Shown: positions 29,365 through 37,809, counted from the stretch's first letter. The stretch is 64,000 nucleotides of DNA from CAVWUA01 sp963758025 (GCA_963758025.1 CAVWUA010000003.1:124001-188000), one strand, 5' to 3'. Notes: generated from the letters alone by a model not told the origin. Numbers and translations: made by a program.

Positions 29365-29600
29365 TATCTGATGGACCACGACATCAAGGCCCCGCAGGCT
29401 GAAAGCCAACCATTTCAGCACCCTGCGGGACCTCATTCGACACCACACGTTCCTTGATGTCGCCGACGATGAACCGCGCGTTCATCGTGATCGAGATTCG
29501 CATTTTATCACATTCATTCTGTTTTTCTCCCTGGTCTACCGGGATGATTCTCCGCGCTCGTTGAGCGCTGCGGATCACCCCGCGGGATCACTTTCTGCCG
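29365..29600 (+). ncRNA. Candidate structured RNA, domain 1
   Basis: No plausible protein is encoded here. A nested fold is clear: ACATCAAGG (29381-29389) pairs with CCTTGATGT (29452-29460). Inside it CCCGCAGG pairs with CCTGCGGG, and inside that CTGAAA with TTTCAG. Further hairpins follow: CGATGAAC/GTTCATCG (near 29467-29487), a CCC-GGT/ACC-GGG stem near 29530, and GCGCTC/GAGCGC near 29552-29566. I looked for RNase P, tmRNA and SRP consensus elements and did not find them. The transcript may continue into domain 2. Confidence 0.4.
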
Positions 29601-29622
29601 TCTCAGTCGATTCGAACTAGAT

Positions 29623-29745
29623 CCGTCGCCCGATTCGGGAACCGCGAGGGTTCGTAAGGACCTTTCTCACGCAAGGTGGTCAAGGATCGGCCACCTGCGG
29701 TTGGTCATGATGGCCAGAACGAATCGGGCGACGGCTTTTATGTTT
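29623..29745 (+). ncRNA. Candidate structured RNA, domain 2 closed by a perfect 15-bp stem
   Basis: CCGTCGCCCGATTCG (29623-29637) pairs perfectly with 29720-29734. Inside are GAACC/GGTTC, ACCTT/AAGGT and GGCCA/TGGCC hairpins, giving a multi-branched fold. CTTTTATGTTT follows directly, like an intrinsic terminator. Not recognised as a known RNA family. Confidence 0.45.
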
Positions 29746-29766
29746 GCAGGTGAGTCTTTTCATTCA

Positions 29767-29817
29767 AAACGCTGGCCCCGGTTCCGCGCTCTCGGTGCGG
29801 AACCGGGGCCAGCGTTT
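29767..29817 (+). terminator. Perfect 21-bp hairpin (terminator-like)
   Basis: The arms 29767-29787 and 29797-29817 are exact inverted complements (AACGCTGGCCCCGGTTCCGC is the inner 20 bases) around a 9-nt loop, followed by GTTT. It lies between convergent genes and could end transcripts from the plus strand. Length and perfection exceed an ordinary terminator. Confidence 0.5.
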
Positions 29818-29829
29818 GTTTACGGACGG

Positions 29830-29916
29830 CCGCATCGCAAAGGGCCCATTCGAGATCCCAGACGTTTCTTGCCGCTTTGAAGCTCCGGAACCTGGAATGG
29901 GCCCTTTGCGTTGCGG
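29830..29916. repeat. Long inverted repeat, 22 bp with one mismatch
   Basis: CCGCA-T-CGCAAAGGGCCCATTC (29830-29851) pairs with 29895-29916 around a 43-nt loop. It lies 31 bp beyond the stop of the minus-strand DUF6807 gene and may serve as its terminator or belong to a repeated palindromic element. Confidence 0.55.
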
Positions 29917-29947
29917 AACTCCATAAGGCCCTGGCCGGATGGCGGGT

Positions 29948-31177
29948 TCAGTCCGTGCGGACCTCGACGCGAGGCGGGTGGGCATACGCGCCGAAGGCCG
30001 CGGGGATGTCGGCCGCCTGGGTGTCTCCCTCGTGCAGGATCACCCGGTAGCGGAACGTGATCGACTCGCCGGGCTGGATCGTGTGCGCGCCGGACTTCTT
30101 CATGCCGAAGTCTTCATATCCGAACGGATTCGCGGCGAAGAGGCCGTAGTCGCGGACGTGCCAGTGGGTCGGATAGCGGAAGCTCTCGGGGTTGTTCAGG
30201 ATGGCGACGCCGACGGTCTTGTCCTGAACCGGCCCGATGTAATCGACCCAGGCGGCGGGCTTGCCCCAGGCCTCGTAGTCGTTCAGGCCCTCGGACGTGG
30301 TGATCTTGCCCCCTTGCTTGCGCTTGACGTCCATGCTGGAGGCCAGGCGCAGGCCGAACATGCCCTCCTTGGTGTCGCCGAAGGTGACGGGTTCGTCGGT
30401 GGCGTGGATCGTCACGTCCACGTCGATGACCCGGGGGTTATTCATGTGATAGAAGACGAATCGCCGCTCGTCCTTGCAGAGGGTCTTGCCGTCCGGGCCT
30501 TGCCAGTCGTTGGTCGTCTGGATCACGCCGACGGCGGGGCCTTCGACGAGCGCGGCGCGCGACGTCTCGCGGATCGTGCCGTAGTTCGATTTCGGCGGAT
30601 TTTTCGGGTCGGAGGCCCAGAAGTCGATGCCGTTGACGTTCCCGTGGGTAAACCAGAAGGAGCGCTGGTGGGGATGGTCCTTGTCCTCCCCCTCGACCTC
30701 CTCGATCGGATACGCGCGGGTGAACGACGCGCCGGTCGGGCCGATCACCGGGTAGAAGAACGGCTTGTTGGCCTCGCCCGCGTGATAGACCGTCAGCAAG
30801 TCGTCTCCGAGCGAGACGCGGATGTTGTCCCCCTCGCGGTTCAGGCGGACCCCGTCCTTCGCGCTGGACGCCGGTTCCATCTCATAACGGACCTCGTGTC
30901 GATCGCGCGCGCGCTCCAGCACCGCGCCGAGGAAGCGTTCCCCCTTCTCACCAAGCGTGAACACCTGCGCGGCGACCGCCTCGCCCCCGTCCCTCGGCGT
31001 CAGCGTATAGGCCCCAGACGCGACGTCCGCGTCGATCTTCACGACCAGCGGATACGTCTTCCCCTTCGCATCATCGGGATAGCGAACGGTGACGTTCCCC
31101 GCTCCCAGCGCCGCGCTCCCAACCACCAGGCACCAAACAGCACCCAGCATCACGCCGCATCGAAAAGCTCGCATCAT
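29948..31177 (-). CDS. Secreted DUF6807 (PmoA-like) protein
   Basis: About 409 residues. Signal peptide RCGVMLGAVWCLVVGSAALG ends near AGNVTV. The body matches DUF6807/'methane oxygenase PmoA'-annotated secreted proteins common in planctomycetes: KPFFYPVIGPTGASFTRAYP, DHPHQRSFWFTHGNVNGIDF (with the conserved DHPHQRS) and GLRLASSMDV. The PmoA name is misleading; no methane oxidation is implied, and a role in sugar or glycoside metabolism is only a family-based suspicion. Tandem ATG codons at 31177 and 31174 follow AGGAGG and GGGGAG. Intact frame. Confidence 0.82.
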   Translation of the reverse strand: MMRAFRCGVMLGAVWCLVVGSAALGAGNVTVRYPDDAKGKTYPLVVKIDADVASGAYTLTPRDGGEAVAAQVFTLGEKGERFLGAVLERARDRHEVRYEMEPASSAKDGVRLNREGDNIRVSLGDDLLTVYHAGEANKPFFYPVIGPTGASFTRAYPIEEVEGEDKDHPHQRSFWFTHGNVNGIDFWASDPKNPPKSNYGTIRETSRAALVEGPAVGVIQTTNDWQGPDGKTLCKDERRFVFYHMNNPRVIDVDVTIHATDEPVTFGDTKEGMFGLRLASSMDVKRKQGGKITTSEGLNDYEAWGKPAAWVDYIGPVQDKTVGVAILNNPESFRYPTHWHVRDYGLFAANPFGYEDFGMKKSGAHTIQPGESITFRYRVILHEGDTQAADIPAAFGAYAHPPRVEVRTD

Positions 31178-31251
31178 GATCTCCCCACCTCCTCCTAAAA
31201 TTTCTTCTTTGCGTAACCTTTGCGTCTTCGCGTCTTTGCGTGAACCTCTTC

Positions 31252-31726
31252 TCATTCATCCCGCAAAGCCTCCGACCTCCGGGCGATCCGGGCCGCCTGT
31301 CGCGCCTGGGCCGCCTCGCTCACGAAGGGCAGGGGAGGGACCGCCTGGGGTTTCCCCTGGGCATCGAGCGAGACATACAGCCCATATCCGACGGCCACCC
31401 GCCTGCGTTCGGCGCGGCCGAGTCGGTTCGGCATGGACCTCGATTCGAGCCTCGATCGACGTGCGCCCGACGAACGTCACCTCGGCCGTCAGCTCGACGC
31501 GTTCGCCGACGAGGACCGGGCTGAGGAACGTCATCGAATCCAGGGCCGCCGTGGTGATCTGGCCGCTTCCGGCGTGTCGCAGGGCCGCCACGGCGCCGCA
31601 TTCGTCGGCCAGGCGGAGGATGACCCCGCCGTGAATCCGGCCGAAGGCGTTCGCGTGGGCGGGTTCGGTGATGATCGCCAGGCTCACCCGGGACACGTCG
31701 TCCGGCTGGGGATGATCGCTCGACAC
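31252..31726 (-). CDS. Acyl-CoA thioesterase (hotdog fold, YciA/cytosolic type), one frameshift
   Basis: About 158 residues from the GTG at 31726 (GGAGGAGGG upstream). The signature HANAFGRIHGGVILRLADEC with GAVAALRHAG is that of hexameric cytosolic acyl-CoA hydrolases: GG and the catalytic Asp in the long helix. MTFLSPVLVGERVELTAEV follows. The C-terminal strand and tail (GRAERRRVAVGYGLYVSLDA, then PLPFVSEAAQARQAAR) are in another frame after an indel near 31425. It cleaves acyl-CoA to free acid and CoA; chain-length preference is unknown. Confidence 0.82.
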
Positions 31727-31840
31727 GGTGGACCCTCCTCCTCCAAAGTCGTGGTCAAGAGGCCCTTGGAGCGGTATCCTACGATGCTCCCGGCCCGGTC
31801 GCCAGGGGCCACCCCGCTCGCGCAAGGCTTTCGCACGACC

Positions 31841-32386
31841 ATGATTCAAGACGACCTGTTCGAAATCCTGGACGCCACGCTCCCGCCGCTGGGGGCGGTC
31901 GAGGACATCGGCGAGGAGTTCCGCGACCCGCCGCTGGACGTCCTGCGCTACCATCACCGCAAGGTCCGGCTGAGCCGTTTTCCGATCCTGGGACGCGGCC
32001 TGAGCGTGATCGCCGTCGTGCGTCAGCCGGTCGATCTACCCTTCACCCGCGAGGGGTTTCCGCGCCTCCTGCGACGGGTGAGCCTGGCGGTCAACGCCCG
32101 CTTCCCGCCGATCGTGCGGGGGCACGGCCTGTCGATCGGCCTGACCAGCGTGATCCTGACACCCGAGCCGATCCAGCCGACGGATGACGACCTGCTGGCC
32201 GAGGCTTTGAAATCCCCCGCACACGTCCGCACGGTGCCGATCGGCCTGTTCCGCCTGAACCTCGGCCAGGAAGCGATGGCGATGTCCCTGACCCGCGGCC
32301 CGCAAGGCGTCTTCCCCGAGCCGGAGGCCCTCGCCGAAGCCCTCACCCGGTCCTTCCAGCGGTTCGTCCCCCCCATCGACGCCTGA
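31841..32386 (+). CDS. Hypothetical protein, 181 residues
   Basis: Starts MIQDDLFEILDATLPPLGAV. It is soluble, with mixed alpha/beta pattern, and has segments HHRKVRLSRFPILGRGLSVI and GHGLSIGLTSVILTPEPIQP. No signal peptide, membrane helix or catalytic motif is visible and I do not recognise the family. Codon use and GC match neighbours, and the frame is open throughout, so it is probably real. It is divergent from the thioesterase gene with 114 bp between the starts. The ribosome binding site is poor. Confidence 0.6.
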   Translation: MIQDDLFEILDATLPPLGAVEDIGEEFRDPPLDVLRYHHRKVRLSRFPILGRGLSVIAVVRQPVDLPFTREGFPRLLRRVSLAVNARFPPIVRGHGLSIGLTSVILTPEPIQPTDDDLLAEALKSPAHVRTVPIGLFRLNLGQEAMAMSLTRGPQGVFPEPEALAEALTRSFQRFVPPIDA

Positions 32387-32519
32387 CCGGACCGGCCCCG
32401 CGCGTCCCTGCACTTCCTCCCCGCTCCGAGCCGACCGTTTCGGGAATGCCATTTGCATTCCTGATCGATCCGGCATTTTGCCATTTCAGGAGCAACCTCA
32501 AGAGGGAGCAGAGACCATC

Positions 32520-33008
32520 ATGAAACTCGACAGTTTGAAGAAACTGTATGTGGAAGAGTTGCAGGACATCTACAGCGCCGAGCAACAGATCCTCACCGCC
32601 CTGCCGAAGATGGCGAAGGCCGCCTCATCCAGCGACCTCAAGGCGGCGTTCGAGACGCATCTGGAACAGACCAAGGGGCATGTCGAGCGGCTGGAAACGA
32701 TCTTCAAGTCCCTCGAAAAATCGCCGAAAGGCAAGACCTGCAAGGGGATGGAGGGTCTCATCAAGGAAGGTGAGGAGATGATCAAGCAGGACGCCGACCC
32801 CGCCGTCCGCGACGCCGCCTTGATCTCCGCCGCCCAGCGCGTCGAGCACTACGAGATGGCCGCCTACGGCACCGTGCGCACCTATGCGAACCTGCTCAAG
32901 GAGAACGACGCGCAGAAGCTCCTCCAGACCACCCTGGACGAGGAGGGCAAGACCGACGAGAAGCTGACCAAACTCGCCGAGAGCGGCATCAACGTCGAGG
33001 CGGTCTGA
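32520..33008 (+). CDS. DUF892 ferritin-like protein (YciE/YciF family)
   Basis: 162 residues in four long helices. The N-terminal KLYVEELQDIYSAEQQILTA carries the first ExxD/ExxH-type metal-binding helix, LEQTKGHVERLETIFKSL the second, and RVEHYEMAAYGTVRTYANLL the third (EHYEMAAY is the strongest family signature). The family is a ferritin-like di-metal fold linked to stress in enterobacteria; its reaction is unknown. ATG 32520 follows AGAGGGAG. A terminator hairpin follows the stop. No partner gene nearby. Confidence 0.9.
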   Translation: MKLDSLKKLYVEELQDIYSAEQQILTALPKMAKAASSSDLKAAFETHLEQTKGHVERLETIFKSLEKSPKGKTCKGMEGLIKEGEEMIKQDADPAVRDAALISAAQRVEHYEMAAYGTVRTYANLLKENDAQKLLQTTLDEEGKTDEKLTKLAESGINVEAV

Positions 33009-33042
33009 GCCGATCGGGAATCGAGATCCAGAACCCACGATC

Positions 33043-33093
33043 GGGGAATCCTCCCGGAACGATCAAGGTCGGAATCGGGAGGTTCCCCTTTCT
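33043..33093 (+). terminator. Intrinsic terminator after the DUF892 gene
   Basis: GGGGAA-T-CCTCCCG (33043-33056) pairs with CGGGAGGTTCCCC (33076-33088), 13 bp with one bulged T, followed by TTTCT. It also faces the end of opcA, so it may work in both directions. Confidence 0.7.
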
Positions 33094-33148
33094 ATGGTCC
33101 AGGAGCAGAATCCCTCCGCTTAATCATCTCCCATCAGTCATCCACCCC

Positions 33149-34324
33149 TCACCCCTGCGAACCTCCATCGTCGGCCGTCTGCAACAGCCAAAGGGCGTGC
33201 GGCAGGGCGTTGCGATAGGGGGGATCGTCGCGGTCGGATTCCAGGGCCGCGGCGATCCGGCGATCGGCGTCCCACTCCGGAGCGCGGACCTGGCGGGGCA
33301 GGGGGTGGTGATTCGGGGCGTCGGCCTCGATCCGCACGTCCGCGACGCACCCCTCGCAGGGCCGCTCCAGTCGGTACGACGCCTGCGGCCCCTCGCCGTT
33401 GGCACGGAGCGATACCCCCGACAGGTGCGGCAAGGGGGCGTCCGGTTCGAGACTCCAGCGCAAGACGACCTCGACCTCTCCCGAGGGGCCGTCGAAGGTC
33501 GCCCTGAGCGTGTTCCCCTCCCCTCGGGACACCTGATCGGGAACCCAGCCGAGTTGACCGGCCAGCCAGCCGGCGAGCCAGGCGGATTCCCTCGGCAAGC
33601 GGTCGCCACGGTGGGCGGGGGCCACGGCGTCGATCTCGACCGCGTTGATCCGCCGCAGGACCTCGTCCGAGCCCGCCGGGTCGAAGAACTGCGCGACCAG
33701 CTCGCGCCAGGGGGTGATGCCGAACCAGGCGATATCGCGGCTATAGCGGTTCCAGCGCAGGTCGAGCGCCTGGCGCAGAACCTCCGGTTCCGTCGCCGGG
33801 TCGGGCAGGTCGAGAATCACGCGGGAGGACTCGCCGGCCAGGTCCTCGAACAGGGAACGCGTCGGTCGCGGGTCCCCCACCCACCAGAGCACGAGCGGCA
33901 AATCGGTCTCCAGCAACGGCCGGATGGCCCCTGGCAAGAGGTCGTGCGCCTGGCGGCCGGCGTGCAGGACGATCCGCTCCGAGCACACCTGCGGCCGATC
34001 CGGCGACGGCAAGTGGCAGACCGCCGAGACCTCCGCCGAAACCCGCCGCGCCGCGTCGTCCCCCGGTCGGAGCACCAGAACGCGCGACGGATACCGCTCG
34101 GCGATCGTCTCAATCAGCGCATCGACATGCGCGGCCCCCGGTTCCAGATCCGCCACGACCAGGTTCGCCAGAACCAGCCGGGTGACGGTCGGCTGGTCGA
34201 TCTCCGGCCCCCCCTCCCGTTCCGCCGCCGACCCCCAGAGCCGGGCCAGCTCGTTTTCAATCTCCGGGAGCGACACGGGAATGCCCTGACCGCTCAGGAA
34301 GGCGTCGGAACTGGCGTTGGACAT
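33149..34324 (-). CDS. opcA: Glucose-6-phosphate dehydrogenase assembly protein OpcA
   Basis: About 391 residues from ATG 34324. OpcA landmarks are present: RLVLANLVVADLEPGAAHVD, an Arg-rich segment SRVLVLRPGDDAARRVSAEV, ERIVLHAGRQAHDLLPGAIR, LPLVLWWVGDPRPTRSLFED and DIAWFGITPWRELVAQFFDP. OpcA is needed for, or activates, the G6PDH (Zwf) of cyanobacteria and actinobacteria. Here zwf lies about 8.4 kb away on the same strand and not next door as usual. No frame break. Ribosome binding site weak. Confidence 0.88.
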   Translation of the reverse strand: MSNASSDAFLSGQGIPVSLPEIENELARLWGSAAEREGGPEIDQPTVTRLVLANLVVADLEPGAAHVDALIETIAERYPSRVLVLRPGDDAARRVSAEVSAVCHLPSPDRPQVCSERIVLHAGRQAHDLLPGAIRPLLETDLPLVLWWVGDPRPTRSLFEDLAGESSRVILDLPDPATEPEVLRQALDLRWNRYSRDIAWFGITPWRELVAQFFDPAGSDEVLRRINAVEIDAVAPAHRGDRLPRESAWLAGWLAGQLGWVPDQVSRGEGNTLRATFDGPSGEVEVVLRWSLEPDAPLPHLSGVSLRANGEGPQASYRLERPCEGCVADVRIEADAPNHHPLPRQVRAPEWDADRRIAAALESDRDDPPYRNALPHALWLLQTADDGGSQG

Positions 34325-34401
34325 GGAATAAGTCTCGCTGGTAAAAGAAAGTCGCCGTTTCCATTCCATCGCGTGCGAAGGATTGAGGATACCACGATTC
34401 C

Positions 34402-35987
34402 TCACTCCAGCAGCAGGGCGGAGTGGGCCAGTAGGGCCAGGCTCGGATCGAGCATTCGCTGGAGGATCGGCCGGGCCTCGGCCGGGTCGTGGATCGAGCC
34501 ACCACCCCGGGCCTGCATCGTCAGGGCACCTCCGGCGACCGCTTTCTGGAGGACCACCAGCAACGCCTCGCGGTCGCGTTGGCCGTCGAGGTGGTAGAGC
34601 ACCAGGCGGTCGAATTCGTTGAGGTCCACGCTCTGATGTCGCAGGTTCGAGACGCGGGCCCCGGACCTCGCCTGGTGACGCGCCAGGGCGCGCCGAGTGG
34701 CCGGTCGCCGGGCTCGGCGGCGAGCCGGGGCTCGTGGACGTGAAGCTCGACGACCCGCTGCGTCAGGCACTCCAGCAGCGCCTCCGTCAGGTCCGCCCGG
34801 CTCGGTTCGGCGTCCGGTCCGCCCGCGACCGCCGGTCGTCCCAGGCGGGCTTGCGTCCGAGTCCACAGATCCTCGAACGGCAGCGAACGGGGCCAGGCGT
34901 CGCCCAGGACCCGCATCATCGTCCTGATCAACGTGTCGCTCGTGGTCAGCGTCGCCTCGCCATCGGGTGAGCGGAAGGTTTCCTCGGCGGCCGGGTCGTC
35001 TCCCGGGGGGGCCACGTCGGGCTGGGAGACGGCCGAAGCCCGCAAATCGGCGATCGCCGACGCCGATGGCGCGGGGTCGAGGTGGACCCCGGCGCGGCAG
35101 AGCAGCGTCTGGCGGAACCGTCGGCCGGCGAGGAAATCGCAATACTGCTCGCGGTCCAGCGGGTCGGGCAGGTGCCGCGAGAGGGCCTCGACCCATTCCG
35201 TCGGCTGGGCCGAGGCCATGCTCCCCAGCCGCGACTCGGCGAGATACCGCAAGCCGTGGTTGGCGGCCCGCCCGAGGAACTCGTAAACGTAGAGCGGCCG
35301 GTTCGCGTCCTCGAAGTGCTCGTGCAGCAGGTAGTAATCGGGTTTGGTCCGGATCTGCGCCGCTTCATCTCGGAGGCAAAGGGAATACGGGTCGTCGCCG
35401 TCGCCGAGGGCTTCAGCGAGTGATTCGAGCACGGCGCGGCCCTCACGCACGCGCTGCGACGGGTCGGCCAGGTGTCGGGTATGGACCCGCATGATCCCGC
35501 GGGCCACCTCCCGGAGGTGCCACCCCGGATAGGTGTTGTAGCTGACGTAGGCGACGCCGTGGGCGGTCAGGCCGCCGCCGCAGATCCGCAGGATCTGGTC
35601 CTGGACCTCGGGCGGGACCCAGGAATAGACGCCGTGGCAGACGATGAAATCGAACGGGCGTATGCGTTCCGGGTGGACATCCAGAATGCTCTCGGCCCGC
35701 AATTCGATGTTGCGCAACCCGATCGCGTCGATGGTCGCTTGTCCCTGGTCGATCTGCCGCCGGGAGAGGTCGATCCCGACGAACTCGGCGTCGGGCAGCG
35801 ACAGGGCCATCGGAATCAGGTTGCCGCCACTGCCGCAGCCCAGCTCCAGGACCCGACACGTGCCGAGAGCCGGGGCCGTCAGGCCGAAGAGCCTGGCCAG
35901 GGCCGAGAGCCGGTCGGGGTGAGTCTCGGGCAGGGGGAACCCCTCGTAGGGGACCGCGTCGTAGCTGTTCGGAGAACCGGCGCTCAT
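34402..35987 (-). CDS. SAM-dependent methyltransferase with regulatory domain, one frameshift
   Basis: The N-terminal 230 residues are a class I methyltransferase: CRVLELGCGSGGNLIPMALS (motif I), AEFVGIDLSRRQIDQGQATI, and RPFDFIVCHGVYSWVPPEVQ. PDYYLLHEHFEDANRPLYVY and GLRYLAESRLGSM mark the methyltransferase regulatory domain (PF10119 type). A C-terminal part with WPRSLPFEDLWTRTQARLG is followed, after an indel near 34670, by VDLNEFDRLVLYHLDGQRDR, a winged-helix-like tail. Start ATG 35987. Target unknown; homologues are common in planctomycetes and myxobacteria. Confidence 0.82.
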
Positions 35988-36054
35988 TGGTATCGTCCCC
36001 CCAGGCCGCTCGTCCGCTCCTCTGTGCCCGGTCCGCCGTGTCGGGCCCGCCGCC

Positions 36055-36113
36055 ATGCGGACCTATCCGATTCCGGAGGAAGACGGCCCGCACGGTGAAC
36101 CCTACGGGGCTGG
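36055..36113 (-). repeat. Palindromic element, family P (diverged copy)
   Basis: ATTCCGGAGGAAG-CGG-CCGCACGG and CCCTACGGGGCT are shared with the element at 58842-58904 in opposite orientation. This copy has lost parts of one arm. It sits just upstream of the methyltransferase start. Confidence 0.6.
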
Positions 36114-36122
36114 GCGGGGACA

Positions 36123-36662
36123 TCACCTGCTGGAAACTCGGCCACGTATCTCCGCCTCGGGAAACGCGCCCAGCATTCGACTATCGTTTGCTTCGTCCGG
36201 ATTGTCTCCGAGCAGATAATAGTGCCCTTCCGGCACGGTGTAGGGGTGCCTTACGCATTCGACACCCGGAACATCGGCATGAAACCTAATGCCCCGGAGG
36301 CGTTGCGGCGGAGTGACCGGTTGACCATGGATGATAACCTTCCCATCCGAGAAAGACACGGTCTCACCCGGCAAACCGATCACACGGAGAACCTCGGCGA
36401 TATACGCTCCTGTTGATTGCTTTCGGGGACGCAAGACGATTGCGTGCCACCGCGCCGGCCTGGCAAGCCGGTAGGCATTCACGTCGACAGCCAAATATTC
36501 GCGTGTGATCGTCGGCGCCATCGCGCGCGAGCCACCGACATGCATGACCTTGAAGTCGGGCTGTCGCAGTACGCGATTGACGTACCACCCGAGGCAAACT
36601 GCGAAAATCGCCACAGCCACCAGGAGTGTCGTGAGTCTGAAACGAAAGCTTGGCCTGTTCAT
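36123..36662 (-). CDS. Signal peptidase I-like protein lacking both catalytic residues
   Basis: 179 residues: basic N-terminus and one TM helix (RLTTLLVAVAIFAVCLGWYV), then an S26 fold. Box B, normally xSMxPT with the nucleophile Ser, reads SRAMAPTITREYLAVD, so the Ser position is Ala. Box D, normally KRVIGLPGD with the general-base Lys, reads LRVIGLPGETVSF, so Lys is Leu. Box E is well kept (YYLLGDNPDEANDSRMLGAF). The protein should fold like signal peptidase I but not cleave. It could be an inactive paralogue or adaptor. The open frame argues against simple decay. Confidence 0.75.
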   Translation of the reverse strand: MNRPSFRFRLTTLLVAVAIFAVCLGWYVNRVLRQPDFKVMHVGGSRAMAPTITREYLAVDVNAYRLARPARWHAIVLRPRKQSTGAYIAEVLRVIGLPGETVSFSDGKVIIHGQPVTPPQRLRGIRFHADVPGVECVRHPYTVPEGHYYLLGDNPDEANDSRMLGAFPEAEIRGRVSSR

Positions 36663-36875
36663 ACGACGTGACCTGATCGGCCGAACGCAGAGGATGTATC
36701 CGCAGGGCCGGGATGAGTGTCCGCATCCCCAGAGACCGTCGCGGCCCCGCGGATACAATCGGTTGAACGAAACAGCCGGCCCGCCCCGCCTATGGGCATT
36801 GGATCAGAGCCCACGCCCCCGAGCAAGGGCCTCGGGGGGTCACTCTCGCCTCACGCCGAGCAACACCCCGAACCC

Positions 36876-36953
36876 GGTCAGGACCCCTCACCCCGGCCAC
36901 GGCCCGTCGACGGTCCGCTCTGGACAGCAGAGGCCATGAGAGCGGTTAGGCGG
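36876..36953 (+). repeat. Dispersed repeat family Q, copy 1
   Basis: A 75-bp sequence running from GGTCAGGACCCCTCACCCC through CCGCTCTGGACAGCAGAGGC to GAGAGCGGTTAGGCGG. It recurs at 41487-41520 (partial, same strand) and 63816-63890 (opposite strand). The surrounding 36663-36974 holds no gene I can support. Confidence 0.75.
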
Positions 36954-36974
36954 CAGTCGCTCGAGGTGAATAAC

Positions 36975-37321
36975 CTAACGACCGAAGACCAGCTCTGCGA
37001 GCACTTCGGGCACGACGCAAGTACCGAGTGACATCAGCAAGCCCAGCACCCCGAGGATGACCCCCGCGTTGGCAGCCGACCTCCCTTGGCCCGCCCCCGC
37101 CACCCTCCTCGCGCCATGCCCAGGGTGATGGCCCCGCCCCCCCCGACGACCCAGCCGAGGAACGTGAGCGGGAAAAGGATGAGGGTGATCAGCATCCCAC
37201 CTTGGTCGTGGAATGCCCCCTGCGGTGCCCGGGAAAAGATGTAGGCCCACACGCCCAGCGTCAAGCTGACCGACAGCAGGCCGAGGACGAGGGAGCCCGT
37301 GCCGAGCCTTTGCTGCCCCAT
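36975..37321 (-). CDS. Small DUF4190-like membrane protein, one frameshift
   Basis: About 115 residues with three hydrophobic stretches: LGTGSLVLGLLSVSLTLGVW, GGMLITLILFPLTFLGWVVG, and after a frame change near 37085 NAGVILGVLGLLMSLGTCVV. The pattern of Gly-rich helix, loop, helix with GxAAIxLG-like GGGGAITLGMARG resembles DUF4190-type small membrane proteins. Start ATG 37321 (MGQQRLGTGS). Role unknown. It is downstream of MITE-like palindromes and reads toward the signal peptidase-like gene. Confidence 0.6.
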
Positions 37322-37500
37322 GCGGCCGTCCTTCCCTCCGCCTAACAAGTATTCGACCGCTGAACGGGCGTATTGTAACACGCCCGATTGTCTGTATATT
37401 CACGGACACCCGGCAATGGTCCCAGTCCCTGATGCCATTGTCAAGGACGTGCTCGGGTTTACGCGGATTTTTGCGAAGAGGGGGAAATACGCACATGTCT

Positions 37501-37572
37501 AGTAATGTATGGAGTGCACCGCCAACCATATGTTAAATTTTGGATGGTGGGCGGTGCCCACCCTACATTACT
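37501..37572. repeat. MITE-like palindrome with about 30-bp imperfect inverted repeats
   Basis: AGTAATGTATGG-AGTGCACCGC at one end matches the complement of GCGGTGCCCACCCTACATTACT at the other, leaving a short AT-rich centre. It is too small to encode a protein and may be moved by a transposase in trans. Confidence 0.6.
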
Positions 37573-37639
37573 CTCGCGGGAGCCCGGGACAACACGTTGT
37601 CTCGGCCACCCCGCGGTCCACGAGGACGTGGCGGCCTCG

Positions 37640-37785
37640 ACTCAGACACAAACCCGCGGATGCTTTCTGGTTTCTGGAGCGCGGCCGTCCCGGCCGCAAT
37701 GTTGGGGCGGCCGGGACGGCCACGCTCCGGGAAAAGGAGAACCGGAACGCATCAGCGGGCTCGTGTATCAGATCAGAACCAGCGC
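37640..37785. repeat. About 145-bp imperfect palindrome (MITE-like)
   Basis: The centre is GGCCGTCCCGGCCGC...GCGGCCGGGACGGCC. The outer arms also match imperfectly: ACAAACCCGCGGATGC on one side and the complement of GCATCAGCGGGCTCGTG on the other. Together with 37501-37572 it fills the 490-bp gap between the DUF4190-like gene and the next gene. Confidence 0.6.
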
Positions 37786-37809
37786 TGGCGGCCTTGCTCT
37801 TCCTGTTGG

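Noticed and set aside
29600..29625. A T-arm-like GTTCGAATC on the minus strand suggesting a tRNA
   Set aside because: No 5-bp T stem, acceptor stem or anticodon arm could be built around it.
29365..29745. Known RNA families (RNase P RNA, tmRNA, SRP RNA) as explanation for the structured region
   Set aside because: The diagnostic consensus segments of these RNAs were not found by eye on either strand.
29948..31177. Methane oxygenase subunit
   Set aside because: The PmoA label attached to DUF6807 proteins does not reflect the membrane monooxygenase; this is a secreted soluble protein with a signal peptide.
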